A stretch of DNA of 52,432 nucleotides, taken from JAYFNU01 sp034933305 (GTDB lineage: Bacteria > Bacillota > Clostridia > Oscillospirales > Ruminococcaceae). The first letter of the stretch is position 1; each line of letters begins with the position of its first letter. The notes under the pieces were generated by a model. The model saw only the letters and a program-made list of their open reading frames with translations. It ran no database searches and had not been told where the DNA came from. The translations under genes were made by a program, and so were the position numbers. The stretch lies in assembly GCA_034933305.1 (NCBI GenBank), contig JAYFNU010000036.1:1-52432 (forward strand), in the 5' to 3' direction. Shown piece after piece: positions 1 to 10,888 of the stretch.

Positions 1-1
1 G

Positions 2-889
2 GATTACCGCGGACCCATGCTGCTGACGGCCGTGCTGCTGTACGCCGTGCAGCTGTACGCCGACTTCTCGGGCTACACCGACATGGCCGTCGGCGCCGCG
101 AAGCTCCTCGGCTTCACCCTGCGCGAAAACTTCAGGGCCCCCTACTTTGCGACCGACATCAGCGGCCTGTGGACGCGCTGGCATCTGTCGCTGACGACGT
201 GGCTGACCGATTACATCTTTACGCCGCTCGTCTGGTCGCGCTGGTACGACAGGCTCTTCCATAAAAAGGACTGGGAGCAGCGCGCGCCCTCCTTCTGGGC
301 GGATATCCTCATCGTCTTTGCCGTCAGCGGCCTGTGGCACGGCGCGGGGCTCACCTTCCTCGTGTGGGGCCTCGTCAACGGCGCCGCGCGCGCGCTCGAG
401 GATGCCGCCCAGCGCCGCCGCAAGCAGGCCGGGCGCAAAAAGAAGAAATATCCCGAATTCGGCCTCGTCAACGCGCTGAAGCGCGTCTGGGTCTTCGTCT
501 TCTGGGCGCTGTCGCTCGTCTTTTTCCGCAGCGCGACGCTCGCCGACGCGCTGTATATCTTCAAGAACATGCCGACGGCCGACGGCGCGGCGGCGCTGGT
601 GCCGCAGCTGCTGCACATGTGCACGAACGGCATTTCGTCGTCGAAGCTGTATCTGCTGCTGTTCATCGTCTGCATCGCCGGGGGGATCGTCCTGATGACG
701 GCGTTCGACGCCGAGATCTACCGCTCGTCGCTCAAGGGGCAGACGCTGTGCATGAATCCGCTCGGCCGGCGCAGGACGGTGCCGCGCTGGCTGCTGTACT
801 GGTTCATGGGCCTTTCGACGGCCATGTTCTTTCTCATCGGACAGTCGGGCTTCGGCACGGCTTCGCAGTTCATCTACGGCGGGTTTTAA
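2..889 (+). CDS. MBOAT family O-acyltransferase (AlgI/DltB-like), 5' truncated
   Basis: C-terminal part of a polytopic membrane O-acyltransferase that moves acyl (usually acetyl) groups across the membrane onto a cell-surface glycan. Counting from the Met at base 17, the segment ADFSGYTDMAVG (residues 15-26), LWTRWHLSL (51-59, His56) and SGLWHGAGLTF (104-114, putative catalytic His108) are family signatures. Several hydrophobic helices follow. The frame is open to the left edge, and the family is normally about 450-500 residues, so the gene begins outside the window and the Met at 17 is internal. It sits 12 bases before an SGNH-like gene, the classic pairing in polysaccharide acetylation loci. 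Family is confident; the substrate is unknown. Confidence 0.9.
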   Translation, partial: DYRGPMLLTAVLLYAVQLYADFSGYTDMAVGAAKLLGFTLRENFRAPYFATDISGLWTRWHLSLTTWLTDYIFTPLVWSRWYDRLFHKKDWEQRAPSFWADILIVFAVSGLWHGAGLTFLVWGLVNGAARALEDAAQRRRKQAGRKKKKYPEFGLVNALKRVWVFVFWALSLVFFRSATLADALYIFKNMPTADGAAALVPQLLHMCTNGISSSKLYLLLFIVCIAGGIVLMTAFDAEIYRSSLKGQTLCMNPLGRRRTVPRWLLYWFMGLSTAMFFLIGQSGFGTASQFIYGGF

Positions 890-901
890 GGGGGCGCGGC
901 C

Positions 902-1912
902 ATGAACAGATTCTTTCGGAAATTCGCGGTCTTCTGCGTGCCCTTCGTGCTGGCGCTCGCGTTCTTCGTCGCGTTCGAGCCGTACGATTACTGGCTGCTG
1001 CGCGGGGAATGCCTGTACATGAGCCGGGCGCTCAACTCGGTGCGCCGGCTGCGCACGGGCAAGTGTGAGAACATCGTCCTGGGCAACTCGCTCATGGCCA
1101 ATCTCAACGAGGGCTATATCGACGAGGTCAGCGGCATCGACTACGACAATCTGGCCTACGGCGGCGCGACGATGGACGAGGTCGTCGACCAGTTCTGGTA
1201 CGCCGCGCAGCACAACAAGCTGCAGCGCGTCGTCATCGGCCTCAATTTTTATATCATGAACAGCAACTACCGCTCCGGCCGCTGGGCGGGCATCCAGCAG
1301 GACGGCGAGCACGTCTTCGATTTCATCGGCGATTTCGGCTACTGGACGGAAGCGGCCGACAACGCGCGCACGCAGGCGCAGAATCTCGCCGCCGGGCTGC
1401 TTGACCGGCCCGACTTGTCCGTGCACGTCGACGACCCGTCCTCGCTGCTGCAGGACACCCGGCCCGACATGACGCGCAACGAGGCGGGCGACCGCGCGAA
1501 CATCGCCGAGTATGCGGCCCTCATCTACAACCAGACGGAAGATTACGACGCGGGCGGCCGGTATGTCGACGACCTCGTGGAGATCGCGCGCTACTGCAGC
1601 GAAAACGGCATCGAGCTCACGTTCGTCATGATGAACTGCCATGCGCTCATCTGGAAAAACGTCGTCTATCCGCGCCAGCTCGAGGGATACATCGATTACT
1701 ACAAGCGCACGCTGAAGGCCTGCGCGAACGTCATCGACTTCGAATTCGACAACGACTACAGCCGCAACGACGACATCTTCCTCGACGGCTTCCACATGGT
1801 GCTCAGCGAAAAAAAGCGCCTGATGGGCGTCATCTTCGCGGGCGCGCCGGACGAGTACGCCGTCGTCACAACGCCGGAATCCTACGCCGCCGGCCTCGCC
1901 GACGCCTCCTGA
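902..1912 (+). CDS. SGNH-hydrolase-like membrane-anchored protein, partner of the MBOAT
   Basis: 336-residue protein with an N-terminal membrane anchor (about residues 8-26) and an extracytoplasmic domain resembling DltD/AlgX-type SGNH proteins. The fold signature is partial: GNS at 61-63 in the position of the GDS block, with Ser63 as candidate nucleophile, and DGFH at 295-298 in the position of the terminal Asp-x-x-His block. Such proteins act outside the membrane and complete acyl transfer started by the MBOAT partner. The start ATG lies 12 bases after the upstream stop, so the two genes are probably co-transcribed, and a strong terminator follows directly. Assignment rests on motif spacing and context, so the exact role is inferred. 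Confidence 0.7.
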   Translation: MNRFFRKFAVFCVPFVLALAFFVAFEPYDYWLLRGECLYMSRALNSVRRLRTGKCENIVLGNSLMANLNEGYIDEVSGIDYDNLAYGGATMDEVVDQFWYAAQHNKLQRVVIGLNFYIMNSNYRSGRWAGIQQDGEHVFDFIGDFGYWTEAADNARTQAQNLAAGLLDRPDLSVHVDDPSSLLQDTRPDMTRNEAGDRANIAEYAALIYNQTEDYDAGGRYVDDLVEIARYCSENGIELTFVMMNCHALIWKNVVYPRQLEGYIDYYKRTLKACANVIDFEFDNDYSRNDDIFLDGFHMVLSEKKRLMGVIFAGAPDEYAVVTTPESYAAGLADAS

Positions 1913-1942
1913 AAAAAAGCCGCCCGCCGGGCGGCTTTTTTG
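1912..1942 (+). terminator. Rho-independent terminator after the MBOAT/SGNH pair
   Basis: Stem GCCGCCC/GGGCGGC with a 3-base loop, flanked by an A-run and followed by TTTTTT. It starts at the stop codon of the SGNH-like gene. Confidence 0.9.
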
Positions 1943-1965
1943 TGCCCTGTTTTTCAGGGAAAACA

Positions 1966-1994
1966 AAAGCCCCGGGCATACAGCCCGGGGCTTT
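1966..1994 (-). terminator. Terminator for the Gfo/Idh/MocA gene (minus strand)
   Basis: Stem AAAGCCCCGGGC/GCCCGGGGCTTT. Read on the minus strand it is followed by TTTTGTTTT, so it most likely ends the minus-strand oxidoreductase transcript. The oxidoreductase stop is about 140 bases away. The T tract on the plus strand is poor. Confidence 0.75.
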
Positions 1995-2026
1995 CAGAAA
2001 AGGGGTACAGTTAATGAGGAGGAATA

Positions 2027-2062
2027 ATGCTATTTTGTACGAAGTTTGCGGCTAACTTTTAG
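2027..2062 (+). other. Tiny ORF with strong Shine-Dalgarno, possible leader peptide
   Basis: AGGAGG four bases before an ATG opens an 11-codon frame (MLFCTKFAANF, stop). No plus-strand gene follows until lexA about 1.2 kb away, and no promoter is evident, so translation is doubtful. The surrounding 1995-2136 stretch contains no other gene that I can see. Confidence 0.2.
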
Positions 2063-2136
2063 TACGTCTTTAGTATACCGGCGAAGCGTGAGAAATCTGT
2101 GAAACCTTTATTAACATATTATGAATTCTGACGTTT

Positions 2137-3105
2137 TCATCCGATCTGTTCCAAAACCGCATCGCACAGCTGCGCCGTGCGCGCGTTGTCGCCGCTCATG
2201 TCGGCGACGCCGTCGCCGAGAAAGCGCTGCATCTCCCCCGCGAAGCCGCGCAGGTACAGATCGCGCGCCGCGCCGCTGCCCGGGTTGAGCGTCGTGAACA
2301 GGCGCTGCTCGCTCTCGCCGAGCCCCTTCCAGTCGCCCGTCCCCGCGCGCCGGAACAGCACGCCGGCGAGGTCGTCGGCGCGCGCAAAGCCGTCCTCGAA
2401 CGTCACCTCCAGCCGCTCCTGCTCGAGCGTGTGCGCCGAGCGGTTCTCGAATCCGCAGCTGCCCACGCAGCCGCTTTCCATGCGCAGCAGCACCTGATAG
2501 GACGCCCCGTTCCCCGATCCGTTTTTGTACGCCCGCACCTCGGCGGCCTCGCCGAACAGCGAGCGCATGAGATCGAGGCCGTGGATCGCGACATAATAGA
2601 AGAAATCCCGGTCGGTTTGGCAGAAGGCGGCCGCGCTGACGTCGAAGACAAGGCGGAAGGACCGCACGGGGCCGAAGCTGCCGTCCGCGATCACCGCGCG
2701 GAGCTTCTCGTAGCACGGCGCGAAGCGCTTCATGAAGCCGACCTGCACGATGCCGCCGCTCTGCCGCGCGGCGTCGGCGATCGCCTGCGCCTGCGCCGCG
2801 CTGAGGCCGAGCGGCTTTTCGACGAAGACGATTTTCCCCGCCGCGAGGCAGTCCTCCACGACGGCGGCCGCGTCGGGCCCCTGCGTGACGACGGCCACGC
2901 GCGGGGCGCTCTCCTGCGCGAGCATCCGGCGGTGGTCCCCGTAGGCCCGCACGCCCGGATGCAGCGTCGAGGCGAACGCCTCGGCCGTCTGCAGATGACG
3001 GCTCGCGACGGCGTCGATGCGCGCGCCCGCGAGCGCGAGCGCCGGATAGATGTTTGCCTGCGCGTGCCGGCCGATGCCGACGACGAGCACATGACGATCC
3101 TCCAT
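2137..3105 (-). CDS. Gfo/Idh/MocA family oxidoreductase
   Basis: 322-residue NAD(P)-dependent sugar or inositol-type dehydrogenase. It has an N-terminal Rossmann fold beginning HVLVVGIGRHAQANIYPAL, where GIGRHA takes the place of the usual GxGxxG, so the nucleotide loop is unusual. FVEKPLGLS (the EKP motif, near residue 95) contacts the nicotinamide and substrate in this family. The C-terminal alpha/beta domain contains FKxCR-equivalent hydrophobic strands and IHGLDLMRSLFGE, with the expected His-Asp pair. It is monocistronic and divergent from lexA with about 160 bases between them. The start has a G-rich ribosome site (GGGGGGG) upstream. Substrate not predictable. Confidence 0.85.
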   Translation of the reverse strand: MEDRHVLVVGIGRHAQANIYPALALAGARIDAVASRHLQTAEAFASTLHPGVRAYGDHRRMLAQESAPRVAVVTQGPDAAAVVEDCLAAGKIVFVEKPLGLSAAQAQAIADAARQSGGIVQVGFMKRFAPCYEKLRAVIADGSFGPVRSFRLVFDVSAAAFCQTDRDFFYYVAIHGLDLMRSLFGEAAEVRAYKNGSGNGASYQVLLRMESGCVGSCGFENRSAHTLEQERLEVTFEDGFARADDLAGVLFRRAGTGDWKGLGESEQRLFTTLNPGSGAARDLYLRGFAGEMQRFLGDGVADMSGDNARTAQLCDAVLEQIG

Positions 3106-3207
3106 GCTTTGCGTCCCCCCCGTGTGTTTTATTCGGCTCCCAGTTTACCATATCGGGCCCCTGCGCGCAAGGCGGCCGCCGCGCGGGAAAAGTTCTTTAC
3201 TTTGCGG

Positions 3208-3245
3208 CGAACATATGTTACACTTAGCCTATAAACAAATGTTCA
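3208..3245 (+). promoter_or_regulatory. Two LexA (SOS) boxes in front of lexA
   Basis: CGAACATATGTTAC at 3208-3221 matches the Gram-positive SOS box (CGAAC-N4-GTTYG) with one mismatch. AAACAAATGTTC at 3233-3244 is a second box, also one off. A TATAAA at 3230-3235 between them could be the -10. The pair lies 25-60 bases before the lexA start, as expected for autorepression. Confidence 0.8.
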
Positions 3246-3268
3246 TCCGCCGGAAAAAGGAGACGTTT

Positions 3269-3847
3269 ATGAGCGACAAGAAAAACGAGCTCTATAAGTA
3301 TCTGGTCGAGAACAGCTTCGACGCGCCGCCGACGGTGCGCGAGCTGTGCGAGGCGCTGGACATCAAGTCCACCTCCTCCATCCACCGCATGCTCCACGAG
3401 CTGGAGGACGAGGGCCGCATCACCATCGCGAAGGGCAAGCGGCGCAACATCGCGCTCAGCGGCGCGGCGAGCACCGTCAAGGTCCCGCTCGTCGGCACCG
3501 TCGCCGCCGGCCTTCCCATCCTCGCCGAGGAGAATATCGAGGACTACGTCAGCTTTACGACGAGCCGCACCGACACGCGCGAGCTGTTCGCGCTGCGCGT
3601 CAAAGGCGAGAGCATGATCGGCGCGGGCATCTTCGACGGCGACATCATCATCGCGAAGCGCGCGCAGACCGCCGACGAGGGCGAGATCGTCGTCGCGCTC
3701 CTCGGGGATGAAGCCACGGTCAAGCGGCTGTACCACAGGAACGGCCGCGTCGAGCTGCACGCCGAAAACCCCGCCTTCGCCCCCATCGTCGCCGACGAGA
3801 TCCTCGTGCTCGGCAAGGTCATCGCGTCGATGCGCTACTACGACTGA
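3269..3847 (+). CDS. lexA: LexA repressor
   Basis: 192-residue SOS repressor. The N-terminal winged helix-turn-helix (PTVRELCEALDIKSTSSIHRM, about 18-38) binds SOS boxes. The autocleavage site is the Ala-Gly bond in VGTVAAGLPIL (about residues 75-85). The catalytic Ser is in VKGESMIGAG and the Lys in GDEATVKRLY. On DNA damage RecA filaments trigger self-cleavage and derepression. The ATG at 3269 was chosen because it follows AAAAAGGAGA with good spacing; the open frame reaches further upstream across the operators and into the promoter, so upstream starts are unlikely. Length is typical of the family (about 200). Confidence 0.97.
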   Translation: MSDKKNELYKYLVENSFDAPPTVRELCEALDIKSTSSIHRMLHELEDEGRITIAKGKRRNIALSGAASTVKVPLVGTVAAGLPILAEENIEDYVSFTTSRTDTRELFALRVKGESMIGAGIFDGDIIIAKRAQTADEGEIVVALLGDEATVKRLYHRNGRVELHAENPAFAPIVADEILVLGKVIASMRYYD

Positions 3848-3848
3848 T

Positions 3849-3879
3849 GAAAAAAATCCCGCCGCGGCGGGATTTTTTT
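3849..3879 (+). terminator. lexA terminator
   Basis: Stem ATCCCGCC/GGCGGGAT preceded by an A-run and followed by TTTTTTT immediately after the lexA stop. Confidence 0.9.
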
Positions 3880-3925
3880 ATGCCCGCGGTTCGTCGCCGC
3901 ACGGCGGCGTGCCGCCCGATCTGCG

Positions 3926-3963
3926 CAAAAAGGCCGCCGGAAGCTTTTGCTTCCGGCGGCCTT
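3926..3963 (-). terminator. nifJ terminator
   Basis: 15-bp stem AAGGCCGCCGGAAGC with a TTTT loop. On the minus strand it is followed by TTTTTGC, 26 bases beyond the nifJ stop. Confidence 0.9.
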
Positions 3964-3988
3964 GTCCATGCGGTTGCGCGGCGGACGT

Positions 3989-7525
<3,537 letters not shown>

Positions 7526-7575
7526 AAAGTCCTCCTGATATTTCAATTCTTAAAGAATCGTGTTACCGATTTTTA

Positions 7576-7604
7576 ATTCTAACACCTTTGCGCCGCAAAG
7601 TAAA
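7576..7604 (-). promoter_or_regulatory. Putative nifJ promoter
   Basis: On the minus strand TTTACT, 17 bases, TAGAAT. The 5' leader then holds a perfect 6-1-6 palindrome, ATTCTT-A-AAGAAT (7546-7558), between the start of transcription and the ribosome site. Confidence 0.55.
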
Positions 7605-7672
7605 GTTTGGCGGCGTGAAATGTCGCCTTTTCCGCCCTGTTTTCCGCAGCGCGGAAAGGCTTCCGCGCGCAG

Positions 7673-7855
7673 TCATCCGATGTCGCCGACCGGCGAGACG
7701 ACGGGTCTGCCGTCCCGGTCGAGCAGCGGCGACAGGCCGCCCGCGTAACCGCTCTCGTGGAAAACATAGCTGACGCCCGTCTCGGTGTCGACCCAGATCT
7801 CCGTCACGTTGACCACGCCCTGCCCGTAGACCTTTTTGAACCTTTCGCCGTCCAT
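7673..7855 (-). CDS. DUF6440 family small protein
   Basis: 60-residue protein starting MDGERFKKVYGQG, with the family signature TEIWVDTETGVSYVFHESGY followed by AGGLSPLLDRDGRPVV. GGAGGGCGGGACG precedes the ATG at 7855, which sets this start over upstream in-frame options. DUF6440 proteins are short, widespread in Bacillota and of unknown function; the sequence looks like a small beta-rich domain with no membrane segment or Cys. It stands alone between nifJ (same strand, 150 bases downstream) and a divergent membrane-protein gene. Confidence 0.75.
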   Translation of the reverse strand: MDGERFKKVYGQGVVNVTEIWVDTETGVSYVFHESGYAGGLSPLLDRDGRPVVSPVGDIG

Positions 7856-7957
7856 CGTCCCGCCCTCCGTTTTGTCCGTTTGCTTTATTATACCATGCGG
7901 CGGGCCGCTTTTTCCACGCCCCGCGCGGGCAGAGGATGCGGCAAACTTCCCGTTCTC

Positions 7958-7986
7958 TCGACATTTTGCGTTTTTTGTTTTATACT
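7958..7986 (+). promoter_or_regulatory. Promoter for the CBS/CorC gene
   Basis: TCGACA, 17 bases, TATACT, about 50 bases before the coding start. Confidence 0.65.
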
Positions 7987-8036
7987 GTATTCTTATAGAA
8001 ATATATTTTTGTTTTCTGAAAGGAGCAAACCTGTCC

Positions 8037-9344
8037 ATGGACCCCGACGGCTGGCCCGTATTCCAATTGATCCTAACGCTCTTCGCGCTGTTCTTCTGCT
8101 GCAGCGCGGCGGGCGTCATTCTCGACGCAAGCACGCAGAAGGAGATCGAACAAAGCGGCGTGGGCATCTCGGCGCGCGCGGTCGCGTCGATCCTGCTCGC
8201 GGGCGTCTTCGCCGTGCTGGCGATGACCTTTGAAGCGACGCTGTCCCGCTCGGCGGCGCAGGCGCTTCTCGCGCTGTGCGGCGCCGGCGAGCTGCGCTGG
8301 CTCTACCATGTGCTCAGCGTGCTGCTGTTTCTGCTGCTCGCGCTGCTCACCGCGTCCCTCGTGATCTTTCTGCCCGTCTCGCTGGGCATGGCGCACAGCG
8401 ACGAGGAAAAATACAAATCCAACTTCGCGATCCGCGTCGTCCGCCTGCTGGTGCCGGCGGCTTCGGCCGTGATGGCCCCCGCGCGCCGCGTCATCCGCGC
8501 GCGCGGCATGCAGAACGAGGTCGGCGGCGTGACGGAGGAGGACGTGCTTGAGCTCGTCGATTCCGTCGAGGAGCACGACGTCATCGACGACGCCCAGAAG
8601 GAAATGATCAGCAACATCTTCGATCTCGGCGACATGACGGCGGCCGATATCATGACCCACCGCACCGAGATCGAGGCCGTGTCGGTCGACGACACCGTCG
8701 ACGACATCGTCGACACCTCCGTGCAGTACGGCTTTTCGCGCATCCCCGTCTACGAGGGGACGCTCGACAACATCATCGGCATCGCCTGCGTCAAGGACCT
8801 GCTCCCCTATGTCGGCAAGGTCGCGAGCGTCGACATCCGCACGCTGCTGCGCGGCACGATCTTCGTGCCGGAGAGCTGCCGCGCGCGCGAGCTGCTGTTC
8901 GATTTCAAGCAAAAGAAGGTGCAGCTCGCCGTCGTCGTCGACGAGTACGGCGGCACGGCCGGCATCGTCACGATGGAGGACATCCTCGAGTCCATCGTCG
9001 GCGACATCACCGACGAATACGACGAGGAGGAAAAGCCCCTCATCGCCCCCGGGCCCGACGGCTCCTTCATCTGCGACGGCTACGCCGACGTCGACGACGT
9101 CTTCGAGGCCTTTTCGCTCGAGCCGCCCGAGGACGACGACATCGAGAGCGACACGGTGGGCGGCCTCCTCACCGAGCTGCTCATGCGCATCCCCAAGAAC
9201 GACGAACACCCGAGCGCCGATTACGGCCCGCTGACGCTCACGGCGCTCGCGGCCGATGAGCGCCGCGTCACGCGCGTGCGCGTGCAGCTCCGCAAGCCAA
9301 AGGAAGAAAAAAACGGCGCGGCAAAGTCCGCGGAAAGGAACTGA
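8037..9344 (+). CDS. Hemolysin C/CorC (CNNM-like) family membrane protein with CBS pair
   Basis: 435-residue protein. The N-terminal DUF21-like membrane region has three to four hydrophobic segments (about 8-25, 48-68, 85-112). A linker with VTEEDVLELVDSVEEHDVID (about 165-185) leads to a CBS pair containing ADIMTHRTEIEAVSV and FSRIPVYEGTLDNIIGI (about 200-310). A C-terminal CorC_HlyC domain (about 330-425) follows the VVVDEYGGTAGIVTMEDILE motif. Members are linked to Mg2+/Co2+ efflux or homeostasis, with the CBS pair sensing Mg-ATP; transport by this one is inferred. AGGAG lies 11 bases before the ATG, rather long; a CTG two codons earlier has better spacing but is unlikely. One base separates its stop from the next ATG. 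Confidence 0.87.
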   Translation: MDPDGWPVFQLILTLFALFFCCSAAGVILDASTQKEIEQSGVGISARAVASILLAGVFAVLAMTFEATLSRSAAQALLALCGAGELRWLYHVLSVLLFLLLALLTASLVIFLPVSLGMAHSDEEKYKSNFAIRVVRLLVPAASAVMAPARRVIRARGMQNEVGGVTEEDVLELVDSVEEHDVIDDAQKEMISNIFDLGDMTAADIMTHRTEIEAVSVDDTVDDIVDTSVQYGFSRIPVYEGTLDNIIGIACVKDLLPYVGKVASVDIRTLLRGTIFVPESCRARELLFDFKQKKVQLAVVVDEYGGTAGIVTMEDILESIVGDITDEYDEEEKPLIAPGPDGSFICDGYADVDDVFEAFSLEPPEDDDIESDTVGGLLTELLMRIPKNDEHPSADYGPLTLTALAADERRVTRVRVQLRKPKEEKNGAAKSAERN

Positions 9345-9345
9345 A

Positions 9346-10758
9346 ATGCCCTATTGTACCATGTGCGGAGAAAAGCTCCGGGACGGCGCGGCCTTCTGCA
9401 CCGCGTGCGGCGCGCCCGTCGCCCCCGCCGAAGCTTCCGTTTTCCCCGAGACCGCCGCCCCGGCGGCCGGCGCGCCGATCGAGACGACGGCCGCCGTGAC
9501 CGATGCGCCCGCCGATGCGGCAGCTGACGCGGCAGCTTCTGCGGCCGATGCGGCAGCTTCTGCAACCGGCGCGACAGCTTCTGCGGCCGGCGCGGCAGCG
9601 GCGGCGTCCGATCCCGGGAGCGCGCCGGCGGTCCTGCCGCCCGCGACGCAGCCCGCGCAGCCCGGCGCGGCCGGGACGTGGCCGCCCGTGACGCAGCCCG
9701 CCGCCTCCGCCGCCGCGCCGTCTTATCCGACGCTCGCGCCCTCCGCGAAAGCGGGCGACAGCAGCAAGCGCACGGCGATCACGGTCGTCATCCTGATCTT
9801 CGCGGCCATCGCGGTCGTCGTCGGCCTCGTGACGCTGCTGCTCGCGAACGCCTTTTCGGGCGGCGCCGCTTCCGGCGCGACCGACGCGCAGCAGATGCAG
9901 AGCACCGTCGAAAGCTACCTCTCGGCGGTCGTCGGCGCCGACCCCGCCAAGGCATGGAGCTATTGCTACGAATTTTCGGATTCCTCGGACGAAGACATCA
10001 AGGCGTATGTCGAGAACGACCGCGAGGAATACGGCTACGCGACCGACCTTGCGCAGTCGAGCAGCGACCTCGACCTGTTCGTGTGGTGGTATTCGCCCGA
10101 CTCGCTCGATCTGACGGGCGGCGTCAAGAGCGCGCAGCTGACCGCCTTCGACGCGTCGGTCCCGTCGGACTACGCCGACGGCGACTACGTCCGCTGCAAC
10201 GCGTCGCTGCTGCTCAACACCGAGGAGCTGAAGGACTACGAGACCTCGCTGTACTTCTCGATGGCGCGCTACAATGAGAAATGGTACATCGTCTATTACG
10301 ACGCGGACATCGCCTATTCCGGCGGCGGCAGCGCGGAGCTGACCGCCGAGGACGCCGAGTTCATGCTGCGCGGCATGCTCGAGGAGGCGTCCGTGTCCGA
10401 CAGCTATACGGACATCCTCTACTACATCCACAGCACGATCAGCCTGCCGGCCGACCAGAAGACCTCGCTCGCCGACAGCTGGTGCATGAACAAGGGCATC
10501 CCCTCCGCGCAGTTCGGGCTCGCCGCCGCGACGCAGATCCTGCGCGATCACGGGCTTGAAGCGCAGGCGGACGCCCAGTCGCTGGCGCTGACCTCCTTCT
10601 CGCTCGCCGACATCCCCTCGGATTACGCCGAGGGCGACCGCGTCCCCGCGCAGGCGGACATCACGGCCGCCTTTGCGGACGGCACGACGGTGTCGCAGAG
10701 CTATTCCCTCGATCTCATCTACGAGAACGGTTACTGGACGGTGGATTACACGTTCTGA
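9346..10758 (+). CDS. Zinc-ribbon membrane protein with Ala-rich linker
   Basis: 470-residue protein. The N-terminal zinc ribbon (Cys4, Cys7, Cys18, Cys21 in CTMCG and CTACG) is cytoplasmic. An extremely Ala/Pro/Thr-rich, low-complexity linker spans about 35-140, encoded partly by 21-bp tandem repeats. One transmembrane helix runs over 144-168. A large extracytoplasmic domain (about 175-470) has two related alpha/beta halves rich in Asp, Ser and Tyr, with no recognised catalytic motif. This architecture recurs in Bacillota as zinc_ribbon_2 proteins of unknown, possibly envelope-sensing, function. It starts one base after the upstream stop, so it is translationally coupled to the CBS/CorC gene. 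A hairpin terminator follows. Confidence 0.75.
   Translation: MPYCTMCGEKLRDGAAFCTACGAPVAPAEASVFPETAAPAAGAPIETTAAVTDAPADAAADAAASAADAAASATGATASAAGAAAAASDPGSAPAVLPPATQPAQPGAAGTWPPVTQPAASAAAPSYPTLAPSAKAGDSSKRTAITVVILIFAAIAVVVGLVTLLLANAFSGGAASGATDAQQMQSTVESYLSAVVGADPAKAWSYCYEFSDSSDEDIKAYVENDREEYGYATDLAQSSSDLDLFVWWYSPDSLDLTGGVKSAQLTAFDASVPSDYADGDYVRCNASLLLNTEELKDYETSLYFSMARYNEKWYIVYYDADIAYSGGGSAELTAEDAEFMLRGMLEEASVSDSYTDILYYIHSTISLPADQKTSLADSWCMNKGIPSAQFGLAAATQILRDHGLEAQADAQSLALTSFSLADIPSDYAEGDRVPAQADITAAFADGTTVSQSYSLDLIYENGYWTVDYTF
9529..9591 (+). repeat. Three 21-bp tandem repeats inside the Ala-rich linker
   Basis: Units at 9529-9549, 9550-9570 and 9571-9591, each encoding A-(A/T)-A-S-A-(A/T)-(D/G) and sharing the core CAGCTTCTGC. 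The surrounding sequence shows degenerate partial copies. Confidence 0.85.
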
Positions 10759-10773
10759 GCATCGCGCCCTTCA

Positions 10774-10800
10774 CAGCCCCGCCCGTGCGGGGCTGTTTGC
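10774..10800 (+). terminator. Terminator after the zinc-ribbon gene
   Basis: Stem CAGCCCCG/CGGGGCTG followed by a short T-rich tail (TTTGCTTGTG). Confidence 0.6.
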
Positions 10801-10888
10801 TTGTGAAAAAGCGCCGGCCTTCCTCTTGATTCCGCGCCGCGCTTTTGGTATTGTGTCAGTATTGATCTTTTCTACAAGGAGAAACCGC

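Noticed and set aside
1944..1960. Small CCCTG/CAGGG hairpin between two terminators
   Set aside because: Five-base stem with a T loop; too weak to call.
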